Of a stretch of 64,000 bases of DNA, positions 1 through 8,675 are shown piece by piece; the stretch's first letter is position 1, and each line of letters begins with the position of its first letter. Position numbers and translations under genes: made by a program. The notes under the pieces are model-generated. The model saw nothing but the letters and a program-made list of their open reading frames with translations. It was not told the origin of the DNA and did no database searches. The stretch is taken from contig NZ_CP107546.1 in NCBI RefSeq assembly GCF_025836995.1, positions 2,170,001 to 2,234,000 of the forward strand, written 5' to 3'. The stretch is from Microbacterium sp. M28 (GTDB lineage: Bacteria; Actinomycetota; Actinomycetes; Actinomycetales; Microbacteriaceae).

Positions 1-524
1 CGCTGGATGCCGGCGAGACGTTCGGTGTCCGCGATCGCCCGGTCCCAGAACAGCACGAGCAGCTGTGCGACCACGACCCACATGATCGAGCCGACGAGAC
101 CGAGTTCGAGCGCGACGAGCACGCCGAGGAACGAGGACGCGGCGATCGTGAGCTCGCCGAGGACGATCCACCCGATCACGAACCTGCGCCGCACGATGCA
201 CACGACCGCGAGCAGACCCAGTGCACCGATGTAGGTGGTCGCGAACGGCGCCGCGCGGTCCTGCGGCTCGAGCGCGAAGCTGACCATCCCGGGGATCGCG
301 TACGCCGCGATCATCGCGAGGATGCCGACCCACAACGGCATCCTGACGTGGTGCGCGGCATCGGCGAGGACGGCGATCGCCACCACGCCGAGGTACAGCG
401 CGATCGCGAGCAGCATGAGCAGCGGCTGTGCCGGTGCCTGTATCCACCACAGGCCTCTGGCGACGAAGTACACGGCGAACCCGAGGACGAGCGCCGTGGC
501 CACGGTGCGGACGGTGAGCTTCAT
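1..524 (-). CDS. Multi-pass membrane protein, 3' part missing (possible second sensor kinase)
   Basis: The frame opens with ATG at 524 and runs off the left edge, leaving about 174 N-terminal residues. They are mostly hydrophobic and form roughly five or six predicted membrane helices joined by short loops with basic residues (AAHHVRMP, VRRRF). No catalytic motif is visible. The ATG overlaps the TGA of the histidine kinase gene (ATGA at 521-524), so it is probably translated together with that two-component pair. The helix pattern resembles the membrane half of the neighbouring kinase, so a second kinase-like protein is my best guess. A kinase domain, if present, would lie outside the window, and the function stays open. 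Confidence 0.7.
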   Translation of the reverse strand, partial: MKLTVRTVATALVLGFAVYFVARGLWWIQAPAQPLLMLLAIALYLGVVAIAVLADAAHHVRMPLWVGILAMIAAYAIPGMVSFALEPQDRAAPFATTYIGALGLLAVVCIVRRRFVIGWIVLGELTIAASSFLGVLVALELGLVGSIMWVVVAQLLVLFWDRAIADTERLAGIQ

Positions 525-1756
525 TCGCGCTCCCACCCGAGCTCGACGACCGTGCCCGACTCGTCGGATTCGATCCGGGCCGTCCCCGCGACCGCGGCCA
601 TCCGCGCCATGATCGATGCGCGGATGCCGAGACGATCCTCATCCACGGCGTCGAGGTCGAACCCCGGCCCGGTGTCGCTGACGGTGACGGTGATGCCCTC
701 GTCGCCATGCGCGAGCGCGACGATGTGCAGACCGCGGCCCCTGGCGTGCTTGACGGAGTTGCCGATGGCCTGGCGCGCGGCCAGGACCAGCGCACGCGCG
801 GCCCTGCCGGGGATCAGGCCGACTCCACCTCGTTCCTCCACGACGGCATCCGCCCCCGATTCCGAAAGCGCACGGCGCAGTTCGGCGACGATCTGCGCCG
901 ACCCGACGGGTTCGTCGCTGCCCTCCTCCAGAACGGCGGCCTCCGTGTTCGCCAGACGGGTGAGCGCTTCCCTCGCCATGGCGACCGCGAGATCTCTGGC
1001 CCGTGGGCTCTCCGCGCGTTCCGCCGCGATGAGGGCGGCGAGCACGCTGTCGTGCATGAGCGCCGCCACCGCGACGCGCTCCTCCTCGGCGGCTGCCGCG
1101 GCGGCCGCGTGCGCGTAGTCGGCGACGGCACGTCCGCGGACGTCGTCGACGCCCGCCGCCACCGCGCGGAACATCCACCCCAGCGAGACCAGCACCAGCC
1201 CGAGGATGACGGTGAACGAGACGTCGAACGCGGTCGTGATCCAGAAGTCGCGTTCGAACTTGCCCTGCATCAACCGGACGAACCCGTAGATCAACGGAAC
1301 CGCGATCGCCCACACGTACTGCATCCGCAACGCGAAGGCGAGCATCGCGGCGACCACGCCGACGTTGACGAGGAAGAAGATCCAGGGCTGCTGGTGGGAG
1401 GCGTCGTCCGCCGGGTCGACGACGAAAGGCCATGCGATGAGCGCTCCGACGTAGAGGAACGCGAACATCGTGGCGGCGGTGCGGACACCCCGTCCGAGGA
1501 GGCAGCACACGAGCATGGCCGTCAGCGGAGCGAACACGACCGCGATCATCGCGATGTGGACGGCATCCACCGCGCCCATGCCGGAGAGGGCGGCGAGCAG
1601 AGCCTGCGCCCCCGTCAGCACGGAGCCGATGGCCACCACCGTCTGCAGGATGCGCTCCATGCGCTTGCCCGTGAAGCGCTCGAACTCGGTCTCCGCCGAG
1701 CCGGGCGACGGGATCTGCGTCCACGCCTCACGGATGCTCAGCGGTTCAGCTGACAC
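521..1756 (-). CDS. Sensor histidine kinase, NarL-type (HisKA_3)
   Basis: 411-residue membrane sensor kinase. Residues about 35-200 hold five or six hydrophobic helices with no large extracytoplasmic loop, suggesting sensing within the membrane. A cytoplasmic dimerisation helix follows, with the likely phospho-accepting His235 in the motif MHDSV. The HATPase domain shows an N box (AIGNSVKHA, near residue 335) and a G1 box (DTGPGFD). The usual ERxRIARELHD motif is degenerate here (ERVAVAALMHD) but the His-Asp pair is kept. The response regulator gene lies immediately upstream and overlaps this start by 11 bp, so the two are a pair. The signal sensed is not evident from sequence. Confidence 0.85.
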   Translation of the reverse strand: MSAEPLSIREAWTQIPSPGSAETEFERFTGKRMERILQTVVAIGSVLTGAQALLAALSGMGAVDAVHIAMIAVVFAPLTAMLVCCLLGRGVRTAATMFAFLYVGALIAWPFVVDPADDASHQQPWIFFLVNVGVVAAMLAFALRMQYVWAIAVPLIYGFVRLMQGKFERDFWITTAFDVSFTVILGLVLVSLGWMFRAVAAGVDDVRGRAVADYAHAAAAAAAEEERVAVAALMHDSVLAALIAAERAESPRARDLAVAMAREALTRLANTEAAVLEEGSDEPVGSAQIVAELRRALSESGADAVVEERGGVGLIPGRAARALVLAARQAIGNSVKHARGRGLHIVALAHGDEGITVTVSDTGPGFDLDAVDEDRLGIRASIMARMAAVAGTARIESDESGTVVELGWERE

Positions 1757-2408
1757 TCGCCGTTCCGTCCGCCGAGACGATACCGTCCTCTATCGCACGC
1801 CGCAGCAGATCCACCTTGGTCGGTGCGGGGCGACCGACCTCCACGTACTTCACCCGGACACGGGTGATGTTCTCCTTCGCGGTCGAGTAGGCGACGCCGA
1901 GTCGTTCGGCCACCGCCCGCAACGGCAGGCCGGCCGCGTACAGGCGCAGCACCTCGCGCTCGCGCCAGGAGAGCTGGGCGTCCGCGAACTCGCGGTCGCC
2001 GTCGACGGCGCTGGCCCACTCCACGTTGTTCAGGGGCTCGCCCCGGGCGACGGTGCGGATCGCGTCCAGCACGTCGTCCAGTGCGGAGGACTTGCTGATG
2101 ATCCCTGCCGCGCCGGCGACCAGCGCTTCTCGAACCGCGACCGGCCGGTCGGCGACGCTGTGGATGACCACGCTCGCGCCGTCGTCCACGAGGGCGGACA
2201 CGTTCTCGGTGACCGTCGTGCCGTCGCCGAGTGTCAGATCCAGCACGACGACGTCGGCCGGTGATTCGCCGGTCGCGCGACGCCATTCGAGATAGGACCC
2301 GACCGTGCTGCCCGAGAAGACGACCTCCTGGGAGCCGTCGCGTCCGCACGCCGCCTCGAGTCCGAGGCGAACGGACTCGTGGTCGTCGATCAGGGCCACC
2401 GTGCTCAT
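1746..2408 (-). CDS. NarL/LuxR-family response regulator
   Basis: 220-residue two-domain regulator. The receiver domain (about 1-120) has the acidic pocket IDD near residue 8, the phospho-acceptor Asp57 in VVVLDLT and the conserved Lys in IISKSS. A short linker leads to a LuxR-type helix-turn-helix (about 145-205) with LSWREREVLRLYAAG. It is the first gene of the operon with the overlapping histidine kinase and the truncated membrane protein. The start is supported by a TAGGCT hexamer six bases upstream and no Shine-Dalgarno sequence, which suggests a leaderless transcript. Target genes cannot be read from the sequence. Confidence 0.9.
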   Translation of the reverse strand: MSTVALIDDHESVRLGLEAACGRDGSQEVVFSGSTVGSYLEWRRATGESPADVVVLDLTLGDGTTVTENVSALVDDGASVVIHSVADRPVAVREALVAGAAGIISKSSALDDVLDAIRTVARGEPLNNVEWASAVDGDREFADAQLSWREREVLRLYAAGLPLRAVAERLGVAYSTAKENITRVRVKYVEVGRPAPTKVDLLRRAIEDGIVSADGTASVS

Positions 2409-2414
2409 GCCGTC

Positions 2415-2420
2415 AGCCTA
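2415..2420 (-). promoter_or_regulatory. Likely -10 element (leaderless) for response regulator
   Basis: TAGGCT on the minus strand, followed by 6 nt and the ATG at 2408. This geometry puts the transcription start on the A of the start codon. No Shine-Dalgarno sequence is present. Confidence 0.5.
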
Positions 2421-2451
2421 TCCATCGCGGACGACCGAGGTGCGTCGCGTG

Positions 2452-3732
2452 TCAGCGCGTCAGCAGCGCGACGACCTCGAAATGGTGCGTGTGCGGGAAG
2501 AGATCGAAACCACGAAGCTCGGTGGGCTCCCATCCGTGTGCGCGAAAGGTGCCGAGATCGCGCGCGAGCGCGACAGGGTCGCACGCGACGTACACGATGG
2601 CCTCGGGCGACAACGCCGCCACGGCATCCACGACGCCGCGCCCTGCACCGGAACGCGGCGGATCGAGCACCACCGCACCGATCGGCGTCGAGGTGTCCAG
2701 CACGGCCTGCGCAGCCGGACGGGGCGAGCGTCGACGCCCGCGTACCGGTCGGCTCTCCCTGACGGGAGCGCCGAGGAATCGGTCGACACGCGCGGTGACC
2801 GCGGTGACGTCGAGCGGCGCGAGATTGCGCGCCGCGTGCTCGGTGGCGCGTCGGTCCGACTCCACCGTGATGATGTCGGTTCCGCCGAGATCGGCCAGGC
2901 TCGCCGAGAACAGACCCACGCCGCCGTACAGGTCCAGGTGCGTGAGATCGGGGTCGACGCGTCCGGCGAGCAGTTCGCTCACGGCGGCGTCCAGCGCCTC
3001 CGCGGCACCGTGGTGCACCTGCCAGAACCCGGAGGCGTCGACCGTGAACGACCGTTCGCGCACGCGTTCGACGATCTCCTCCGGCTCGGCGCGGCGTCCC
3101 TTCTCGGGCAGCGCCAGCACACGGACGTCGCCGTCCGCCGGTTCGACCAGTTCGATGCTGCCCGGCCGGCCCACACCGATCTTCGCCGCCGCCGCGGCGA
3201 CGGCGGGGCGTGCCAGCGGGTGCGACGACACGGGGACGACGCGATGGCTGCGTGCTCCGAAGGGTCCCACGACGCCATCGGCATCCACATGCAGTGTCAC
3301 CCGGGTGCGCCAGCCGGTGCCGTCCGAGTCGTCGAGCGCCGCGATCTCGGGGGCGTCGAGGCCGCCACCGGCGAACCGATCCAGCGCCTCGGCGAGCACC
3401 TGGCGCTTGAGCACCCGTTGATGGCCGAGGTCGATGTGGCCGAGGTCCGCGCCACCGGGGCGAGCGGACGGCTCGCGCGTGACGTCGGCCTCCGGCCAGA
3501 TGTGCGGCCGACGATGCGGCGATGCCTCGAGCACTTCGACGGTCTCGGCTCGCCAGAAACGCCGCGTGTCCATCGCGGCATCCGACGGCGTCTCGGACAG
3601 CCTGGCGCGCACCCGTTCGCCGGGTACCGCATCGGAGACGAACACCACGCGGCCTTCGTGACGGGCGACGAACGTGCCGCCGTGGGCGATGCCCGTGATG
3701 TCGAGATCGAGCAGTTCGGCGGAAGACGTCAT
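2452..3732 (-). CDS. TrmA/RumA-family class I RNA (uracil-5-)methyltransferase
   Basis: 426 residues from ATG at 3732; longer readings upstream run into the divergent maf gene. The N-terminus has a TRAM-like beta-barrel (ITGIAHGGTFVARHEGRVVFV). The C-terminal half is a Rossmann methyltransferase with the SAM-binding segment LDLYGGVGLFS, DPPRSGAGRG, and the catalytic cysteine in YVACDPVALARDL, where most members have CNP. The family methylates uridines of tRNA or rRNA at C5 using S-adenosylmethionine; which position is methylated cannot be told from sequence. Actinobacterial members usually lack the N-terminal iron-sulfur cysteines, and none are seen here. Divergent from maf with a 37-bp gap. 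Confidence 0.85.
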   Translation of the reverse strand: MTSSAELLDLDITGIAHGGTFVARHEGRVVFVSDAVPGERVRARLSETPSDAAMDTRRFWRAETVEVLEASPHRRPHIWPEADVTREPSARPGGADLGHIDLGHQRVLKRQVLAEALDRFAGGGLDAPEIAALDDSDGTGWRTRVTLHVDADGVVGPFGARSHRVVPVSSHPLARPAVAAAAAKIGVGRPGSIELVEPADGDVRVLALPEKGRRAEPEEIVERVRERSFTVDASGFWQVHHGAAEALDAAVSELLAGRVDPDLTHLDLYGGVGLFSASLADLGGTDIITVESDRRATEHAARNLAPLDVTAVTARVDRFLGAPVRESRPVRGRRRSPRPAAQAVLDTSTPIGAVVLDPPRSGAGRGVVDAVAALSPEAIVYVACDPVALARDLGTFRAHGWEPTELRGFDLFPHTHHFEVVALLTR

Positions 3733-3757
3733 GACCCCAGGATCCCACGTCGCCCGA

Positions 3758-3763
3758 TAGCGT
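3758..3763 (+). promoter_or_regulatory. Likely -10 element (leaderless) for maf
   Basis: TAGCGT, then 6 nt, then ATG at 3770. No ribosome binding site is present. Confidence 0.5.
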
Positions 3764-3769
3764 GAGTGC

Positions 3770-4426
3770 ATGCGCGTCTGTCTCGCCTCCACATCGCCCG
3801 CCCGTCTCATGCTCCTGCGGCAGGTCGGGATCGAACCTCTCGCGATCGCGCCCCGGGTGGACGAGGATGCCGTGGCCGCTGCCGCCGCCGAGGCCCGCGG
3901 GGGCGAGCTCCCGCCCGGCGAGCTCGTGCTGCTGCTCGCCCGCGCGAAGGCGGCTGACGTCGTGCGGCGGCTCGCGGATGGCGAGCCGGACTTCGACGGC
4001 ATCGTGATCGGCGGCGACTCGATGTTCGCGCTGAACGGGCGCGTGTACGGCAAGCCCTACACTCCGGACGAGGCGACGCGGCGCTGGCACGAGATGCGCG
4101 GCAGCACGGGCGTCCTGTACTCCGGGCACTCCGTCCACCGGGTGCGGCCCGGTGCTGCGGCCGAGGAGGCCACGGCGGTCGCCGAGGCCTCGGTGACGTT
4201 CGCGGACGACGTGTCGGATGCCGAGATCGACGCCTATGTGGCGTCGGGGGAACCTCTGCATGTCGCCGGCGCCTTCACTGTCGACAGCCTCGGCGGCGCG
4301 TTCATCACGCGCGTCGAGGGCGACCCGTCGACCGTGGTCGGGATGTCGTTGTCGACGCTGCGTCGATTGGCCACGGACCTGGGGGTCACGTGGACCGACC
4401 TGTGGACGGCTCCCGCGGCATCCTGA
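3770..4426 (+). CDS. maf: Maf family nucleotide pyrophosphatase
   Basis: 218-residue Maf/HAM1-fold protein. The N-terminal signature LASTSPARLMLLRQVG matches the Maf S-x-S-P-R-R type loop, with the Ala variant SPAR at the usual SPRR. GGDSMFALNGRVYGKP and TGVLYSGHSV correspond to the conserved central motifs. Maf proteins hydrolyse non-canonical or modified nucleoside triphosphates to monophosphates in the cytosol and have been linked to septum control. It precedes the carboxylase alpha-subunit gene, the same order as in mycobacteria. The start is fixed by a -10-like TAGCGT six bases upstream. Confidence 0.85.
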   Translation: MRVCLASTSPARLMLLRQVGIEPLAIAPRVDEDAVAAAAAEARGGELPPGELVLLLARAKAADVVRRLADGEPDFDGIVIGGDSMFALNGRVYGKPYTPDEATRRWHEMRGSTGVLYSGHSVHRVRPGAAAEEATAVAEASVTFADDVSDAEIDAYVASGEPLHVAGAFTVDSLGGAFITRVEGDPSTVVGMSLSTLRRLATDLGVTWTDLWTAPAAS

Positions 4427-4505
4427 CCGCCCGGTCGTAGGCTCACCGACACGATCGGCGCGTTTTCTTGTGGAGGGTCGTCAAATCGACGGCCCCCGCA
4501 CTCGC

Positions 4506-4511
4506 TAGGCT
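4506..4511 (+). promoter_or_regulatory. Likely -10 element (leaderless) for biotin carboxylase gene
   Basis: TAGGCT, then 7 nt, then ATG at 4519, without a Shine-Dalgarno sequence. It supports the ATG at 4519 over an in-frame upstream start at 4468. Confidence 0.5.
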
Positions 4512-4518
4512 GGCAGTC

Positions 4519-6285
4519 ATGCCCGATATCGCCAAGGTCCTGATCGCCAACCGCGGAGAGATCGCCGTACGCATCATCCGCGCCGCTCGCGATTCGGGGA
4601 TCGCCTCCGTCGCCGTCTACGCCGACCAGGACCGCGAGGCCCTGCACACGCGACTCGCCGACGAGGCCTACGCGCTCAGCGGCGCCACGAGCGCCGAGAC
4701 CTACCTGCAGATCGAGAAGATCCTGTCCGTCGCCCGACGCTCCGGTGCGGACGCGGTCCACCCCGGCTACGGCTTCCTCGCCGAGAACGCCGAGTTCGCC
4801 CGCGCCGTCATCGGAGCAGGCCTCACGTGGATCGGGCCGTCGCCCGACGCGATCGAAGCACTCGGCGACAAGGTGACGGCCCGGCACGTGGCCGAGAAGG
4901 TCGGCGCCCCGCTCGCCCCGGGGACCCCCGGTCCTGTGGCCGGCGCTGACGAGGTCATCGCCTTCGCCCAGGAGTACGGCCTCCCCATCGCCATCAAGGC
5001 CGCATACGGCGGCGGCGGACGCGGCCTGAAGGTCGCCCGAGAGCTCGACGAGGTCGCCGAGCTGTTCGAGTCCGCCACCCGAGAGGCGGTCACCGCCTTC
5101 GGGCGCGGCGAGTGCTTCGTGGAGAAGTACCTCGACAAGCCCCGACACGTCGAGACGCAGTGCCTGGCGGATGCCGAGGGCAACGTCGTGGTCATCTCGA
5201 CGCGCGACTGCTCGCTGCAGCGCCGTCACCAGAAGCTCGTCGAGGAGGCCCCTGCGCCCTTCCTCACCGATGAGCAGAACCGCCAGCTGTACGCCGCGTC
5301 GAAGGCCATCCTCAAGGAGGTCGGCTACGTCGGCGCCGGAACCTGCGAGTTCCTCATCGGAGCGGACGGCACGGTGTCGTTCCTCGAGGTCAACACACGC
5401 CTGCAGGTCGAGCACCCGGTATCCGAAGAGGTCACCGGCATCGATCTCGTGCGCGAGCAGTTCCGCATCGCCGCCGGCGGCACCATCGACTACGACGACC
5501 CGACACCGCAGGGCCACTCGATCGAGTTCCGCATCAACGGCGAGGACCCCGGTCGCGGATTCCTCCCCCAGCCCGGTCCGATCCACGTCTTCAAGACCTT
5601 CGGCGGCCCCGGCATCCGACTCGACTCCGGTGTGACGGCCGGCGACGCGGTTTCCGGAGCCTTCGACTCGCTGCTTGCGAAGATCATCGTCACCGGGAAG
5701 GACCGCGCCGAGGCTCTCGAGCGCGCACGCCGCGCGCTCGACGAGTTCGAGGTCGCCGGGCTCCCCACCGTCCTGCCGTTCCACCGCAAGGTCGTCCGCG
5801 ACCCCGCCTTCACGGCCGATGACAGAGAGTTCGGCGTCTACACGCGCTGGATCGAGACCGAGTTCGTCAATGACATCCCCGCCTGGGACGGCGAGCTCGA
5901 GGCCCCCGCCGCCGCGGCCGCCCGCCACACGGTGGTCGTCGAGGTCGCCGGCAAGCGCCTCGAGGTCAGCCTCCCCGACCGCGTCGCCGCCGCGCCGGGT
6001 ACGACCGGCCGCCCCGCCGCCGTGCCGCCGTCCCGCCGCAGCCACGCGACGTCCGTCTCGGCCGGCGCATCCGGCGATGCGGTGAAGTCGCCGATGCAGG
6101 CCACCGTCGTCAAGATCGCCGTCGAGGACGGCCAGCAGGTCGTCAAGGGCGACCTGGTCGTCGTGCTCGAGGCCATGAAGATGGAGCAGCCGCTCCAGGC
6201 CCACAAGGACGGCGTCATCGGCAACATCAATGCGGATGCCGGGGCCACCGTCTCCGCAGGTCACCAGCTGCTCACCATCAGCTGA
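4519..6285 (+). CDS. accBC: Acetyl-/propionyl-CoA carboxylase alpha subunit (biotin carboxylase + BCCP)
   Basis: 588 residues combining biotin carboxylase and biotin carboxyl carrier domains. In order: N-terminal domain ([15 protein letters not shown]), ATP-grasp with the glycine-rich loop [12 protein letters not shown], the carboxylase signature [20 protein letters not shown], a linker rich in Ala/Pro near 470-515, and a biotinyl domain whose target Lys554 lies in EAMKMEQ. It carboxylates biotin with bicarbonate and ATP; a separate beta subunit (not in the window) moves CO2 to acetyl- or propionyl-CoA for malonyl/methylmalonyl-CoA supply. Length and domains match mycobacterial AccA3. It converges on lpdA with a palindromic terminator between. 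Confidence 0.93.
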   Translation: MPDIAKVLIANRGEIAVRIIRAARDSGIASVAVYADQDREALHTRLADEAYALSGATSAETYLQIEKILSVARRSGADAVHPGYGFLAENAEFARAVIGAGLTWIGPSPDAIEALGDKVTARHVAEKVGAPLAPGTPGPVAGADEVIAFAQEYGLPIAIKAAYGGGGRGLKVARELDEVAELFESATREAVTAFGRGECFVEKYLDKPRHVETQCLADAEGNVVVISTRDCSLQRRHQKLVEEAPAPFLTDEQNRQLYAASKAILKEVGYVGAGTCEFLIGADGTVSFLEVNTRLQVEHPVSEEVTGIDLVREQFRIAAGGTIDYDDPTPQGHSIEFRINGEDPGRGFLPQPGPIHVFKTFGGPGIRLDSGVTAGDAVSGAFDSLLAKIIVTGKDRAEALERARRALDEFEVAGLPTVLPFHRKVVRDPAFTADDREFGVYTRWIETEFVNDIPAWDGELEAPAAAAARHTVVVEVAGKRLEVSLPDRVAAAPGTTGRPAAVPPSRRSHATSVSAGASGDAVKSPMQATVVKIAVEDGQQVVKGDLVVVLEAMKMEQPLQAHKDGVIGNINADAGATVSAGHQLLTIS

Positions 6286-6301
6286 CCCGGCTGCATGCAT
6301 G

Positions 6302-6335
6302 CGAAGGGCGCCCCACCGCGGTGGGGCGCCCTTCG
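6302..6335. terminator. Bidirectional terminator between carboxylase and lpdA genes
   Basis: A perfect 34-nt palindrome (17-base arms, starting CGAAGGGCGCC) lies between two convergent genes. A stem of this strength, followed by TCGTCGTTCG on the plus side, is expected to end transcription from both directions. Confidence 0.85.
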
Positions 6336-6344
6336 TCGTTCGTC

Positions 6345-7784
6345 CTAGGAGATGTTCACGAGGTGCATCGCGCGCGAGGCATCCGTGATGCTCGACGACA
6401 GCGACGGGTACGCCGCGAACACCCGTGAGACCTGATCGACCGTCAGGCGGCGCTCCACGGCGACGGCGATCGGGTAGATGAGCTCGGACGCCTTGGGGCC
6501 GACGATCACTCCCCCGATCACGGTGCCGGAGCCCTTGCGGGCGATGATCTTCACGAACCCGTCCTTGATGCCCATCATCTTGGCCCTGGGGTTCGCCGCC
6601 AGCGGGAGCTTGTAGACGATGCCGTCCGCGACGCCGTCCTCGACGTCCTGCTCGCCCCAGCCGACCGTGGCGATCTCGGGCGCGGTGAAGATGTTCGAGG
6701 TGATCTTGACCTTCTCGAGCGGGATGACGATGTCGCCGAGCGCGTGGAACACGGCGGTACGGCCCTGCATGGACGCCACCGAGGCGAGCGGGAAGAAGTT
6801 CGTGCAGTCGCCGACCGCGTAGATGTTGGGCACGGACGTCCGCGCCACCTTGTTCACGCGGATGTGGCCGGACTCGGTCAGCTCGACCCCGGCCTCCTGC
6901 AGACCGATGGATGCCGTGTTCGGGACGGATCCCACCGCCATCAGGCAGTGGCTGCCCTCGACCGTGCGGCCGTCGGAGAGGGTGACGAGCACCCCGGCAT
7001 CCGTCTTCTCCACCTTGTCGGCCCGCGCCTTGGACAGCACCGTCATGCCACCGCGCTTGAAGACCTTCTCGAGCACGCGGGCTGCGTCCTGGTCCTCACC
7101 GGGGAGCACCTGGTCGCGGCTCGAGACGAGCGTGACCTTCGCGCCGAGGTTCATGTACGCTGACGCGAACTCCGCGCCGGTGACACCGGAGCCGACGACG
7201 ATGAGGTGCTCCGGGAGCGCCTTCATGTCGTACAGCTGCGTCCAGGTGAGAATGCGCTTGCCGTCCGGCTTCGCCGAGTCGAGCTCGCGCGGCGACGCGC
7301 CGACCGCGACGACGATCGTGTCGGCCTCGACGCGGTCGAAGTCGGTGCCGTCCGGCCCGGTGGCCACGATGATCGCGTTCGGGCTCTCGAGCCGGCCGTG
7401 CCCGGAGAGGATGCGCACGCCGGCGTCGAGCAGCGACGAGCGCATGTCCTCGGACTGCTGCGCCGCGAGCGCGACCAGACGCTTGTTGACGGCCGCGAGG
7501 TTGATCGCGATCTCGGGCTTGAGCGGCTTGCCGTTCTCGCCCTTCGCGAAGAACTGCACACCGAGGTCGCTGGCCTCCGAGATCGCGACGGCCGCGTCGG
7601 CCGTGGCGATCAGGCTCTTGGACGGGACGACGTCCGTGAGCACGGCGGATCCGCCCACTCCGACGCGTTCGACCAGGGTCACCTCGGCTCCGAGCTGAGC
7701 GGCGGCCAGAGCCGCCTCATATCCGCCGGGACCGCCGCCGAGGACGGCGACACGCTGGGTGCGCTCGAAAGGAGTTGAGGACAT
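6345..7784 (-). CDS. lpdA: LpdA-type NAD(P)H-quinone reductase (flavoprotein disulfide reductase fold)
   Basis: 479-residue FAD/NAD(P)-dependent protein with a dinucleotide motif at the N-terminus (VAVLGGGPGGYEAALAA), a second NAD(P) motif (LIVVGSGVTGAEFASAY), the FAD motif IYAVGDCT and a dimerisation domain. The active-site stretch reads VGGSAVLTDVVPSK, so the redox-active CxxxxC pair of true dihydrolipoamide dehydrogenases is missing. The C-terminal catalytic His-Glu pair is also absent (YPSLSSSI). These features define the mycobacterial LpdA (Rv3303c) group, which reduces quinones with NAD(P)H. I chose ATG 7784 over ATG 7793 because GGAAGA sits 9 nt upstream of it. Confidence 0.85.
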   Translation of the reverse strand: MSSTPFERTQRVAVLGGGPGGYEAALAAAQLGAEVTLVERVGVGGSAVLTDVVPSKSLIATADAAVAISEASDLGVQFFAKGENGKPLKPEIAINLAAVNKRLVALAAQQSEDMRSSLLDAGVRILSGHGRLESPNAIIVATGPDGTDFDRVEADTIVVAVGASPRELDSAKPDGKRILTWTQLYDMKALPEHLIVVGSGVTGAEFASAYMNLGAKVTLVSSRDQVLPGEDQDAARVLEKVFKRGGMTVLSKARADKVEKTDAGVLVTLSDGRTVEGSHCLMAVGSVPNTASIGLQEAGVELTESGHIRVNKVARTSVPNIYAVGDCTNFFPLASVASMQGRTAVFHALGDIVIPLEKVKITSNIFTAPEIATVGWGEQDVEDGVADGIVYKLPLAANPRAKMMGIKDGFVKIIARKGSGTVIGGVIVGPKASELIYPIAVAVERRLTVDQVSRVFAAYPSLSSSITDASRAMHLVNIS

Positions 7785-7829
7785 GGCTTCCATTCTTCCG
7801 CAATCCTGGCCCCGAAGCCGCACGCTTCC

Positions 7830-7835
7830 TAGAGT
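7830..7835 (+). promoter_or_regulatory. Likely -10 element (leaderless) for purine nucleoside phosphorylase
   Basis: TAGAGT, then 6 nt, then ATG at 7842. No Shine-Dalgarno sequence. Confidence 0.5.
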
Positions 7836-7841
7836 GGATCC

Positions 7842-8675
7842 ATGACCGACATTCATGACCACCCCCTCGACGACCCGAACACGAACCCGTTCGAGGTCGC
7901 AGCCACGGCCGCCGCTGACATCGCGCGGATCACCGGCGTCGAGAAGCACGACATCGCCCTCACCCTCGGCAGCGGTTGGGGCAAGGCGGCCGACCTGATC
8001 GGCGAGACCGTCGCCACCGTCCCGGCGACCGAGGTGACCGGATTCTCCAAGCCCGCTCTGGAGGGCCACGTCGGCACCCTGCGATCGATCCGCACCCCCG
8101 ACGGCAAGAACGTGCTGGTCATCGGTGCGCGCACCCACTACTACGAGGGCCACGGCGTACGCCGCGTCGTGCACAGCGTCCGCACCGCCGCCGCCACGGG
8201 GGCGACGATCATGGTGCTGACCAACGGCGCCGGTGGCATCCGTGAGACGTGGACGCCCGGCCAGCCCGTGCTCATCAGCGACCACATCAACCTCACGGCC
8301 GACTCCCCGCTGGAGGGCGCGACGTTCATCGACCTCACCGACCTGTACGCGCAGCGCCTTCGCGACATCGCGCGCTCGGTCAACCCCACGCTCGACGAGG
8401 GCGTCTACACGCAGTTCCGCGGCCCGCACTACGAGACGCCGGCCGAGGTCCAGATGGCGAAGCACATCGGCGGGCACATCGTCGGCATGTCGACGGCGCT
8501 GGAGGCGATCGCGGCGCGTGAGGCCGGCATGGAGATCCTCGGCTTCTCGTTGATCACGAACCTCGCCGCCGGCATCCAGCAGACGCCCCTGAGCCATGCC
8601 GAGGTCATCGAGGCCGGACGCGAGGCGGAGCCGGTGATCTCCGCCCTGCTGGCCAAGGTGGTCGAGGCTCTGTGA
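7842..8675 (+). CDS. punA: Purine-nucleoside phosphorylase (trimeric class)
   Basis: 277 residues of the trimeric PNP/MTAP family. Visible motifs are the phosphate loop TLGSGWGKAAD, the conserved ARTHYYEGH, the purine-binding region TNGAGGI, and GPHYETPAEVQM with MSTALEAIAA. The enzyme cleaves purine (deoxy)nucleosides with phosphate to a free base and (deoxy)ribose-1-phosphate in the cytosol. The next gene, a phosphohexomutase overlapping by GTGA, could process sugar phosphates, and the nucleoside uptake operon at 20-29 kb supplies substrates. The same PNP-mutase pair is found in mycobacteria (deoD-pmmB). Confidence 0.92.
   Translation: MTDIHDHPLDDPNTNPFEVAATAAADIARITGVEKHDIALTLGSGWGKAADLIGETVATVPATEVTGFSKPALEGHVGTLRSIRTPDGKNVLVIGARTHYYEGHGVRRVVHSVRTAAATGATIMVLTNGAGGIRETWTPGQPVLISDHINLTADSPLEGATFIDLTDLYAQRLRDIARSVNPTLDEGVYTQFRGPHYETPAEVQMAKHIGGHIVGMSTALEAIAAREAGMEILGFSLITNLAAGIQQTPLSHAEVIEAGREAEPVISALLAKVVEAL

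Noticed and set aside
6345..8597. Minus-strand 750-codon frame with a long N-terminal extension on lpdA
   Set aside because: The extension overlaps the purine nucleoside phosphorylase gene and is low-complexity Arg/Asp/Val shadow sequence. The real start is near 7784.
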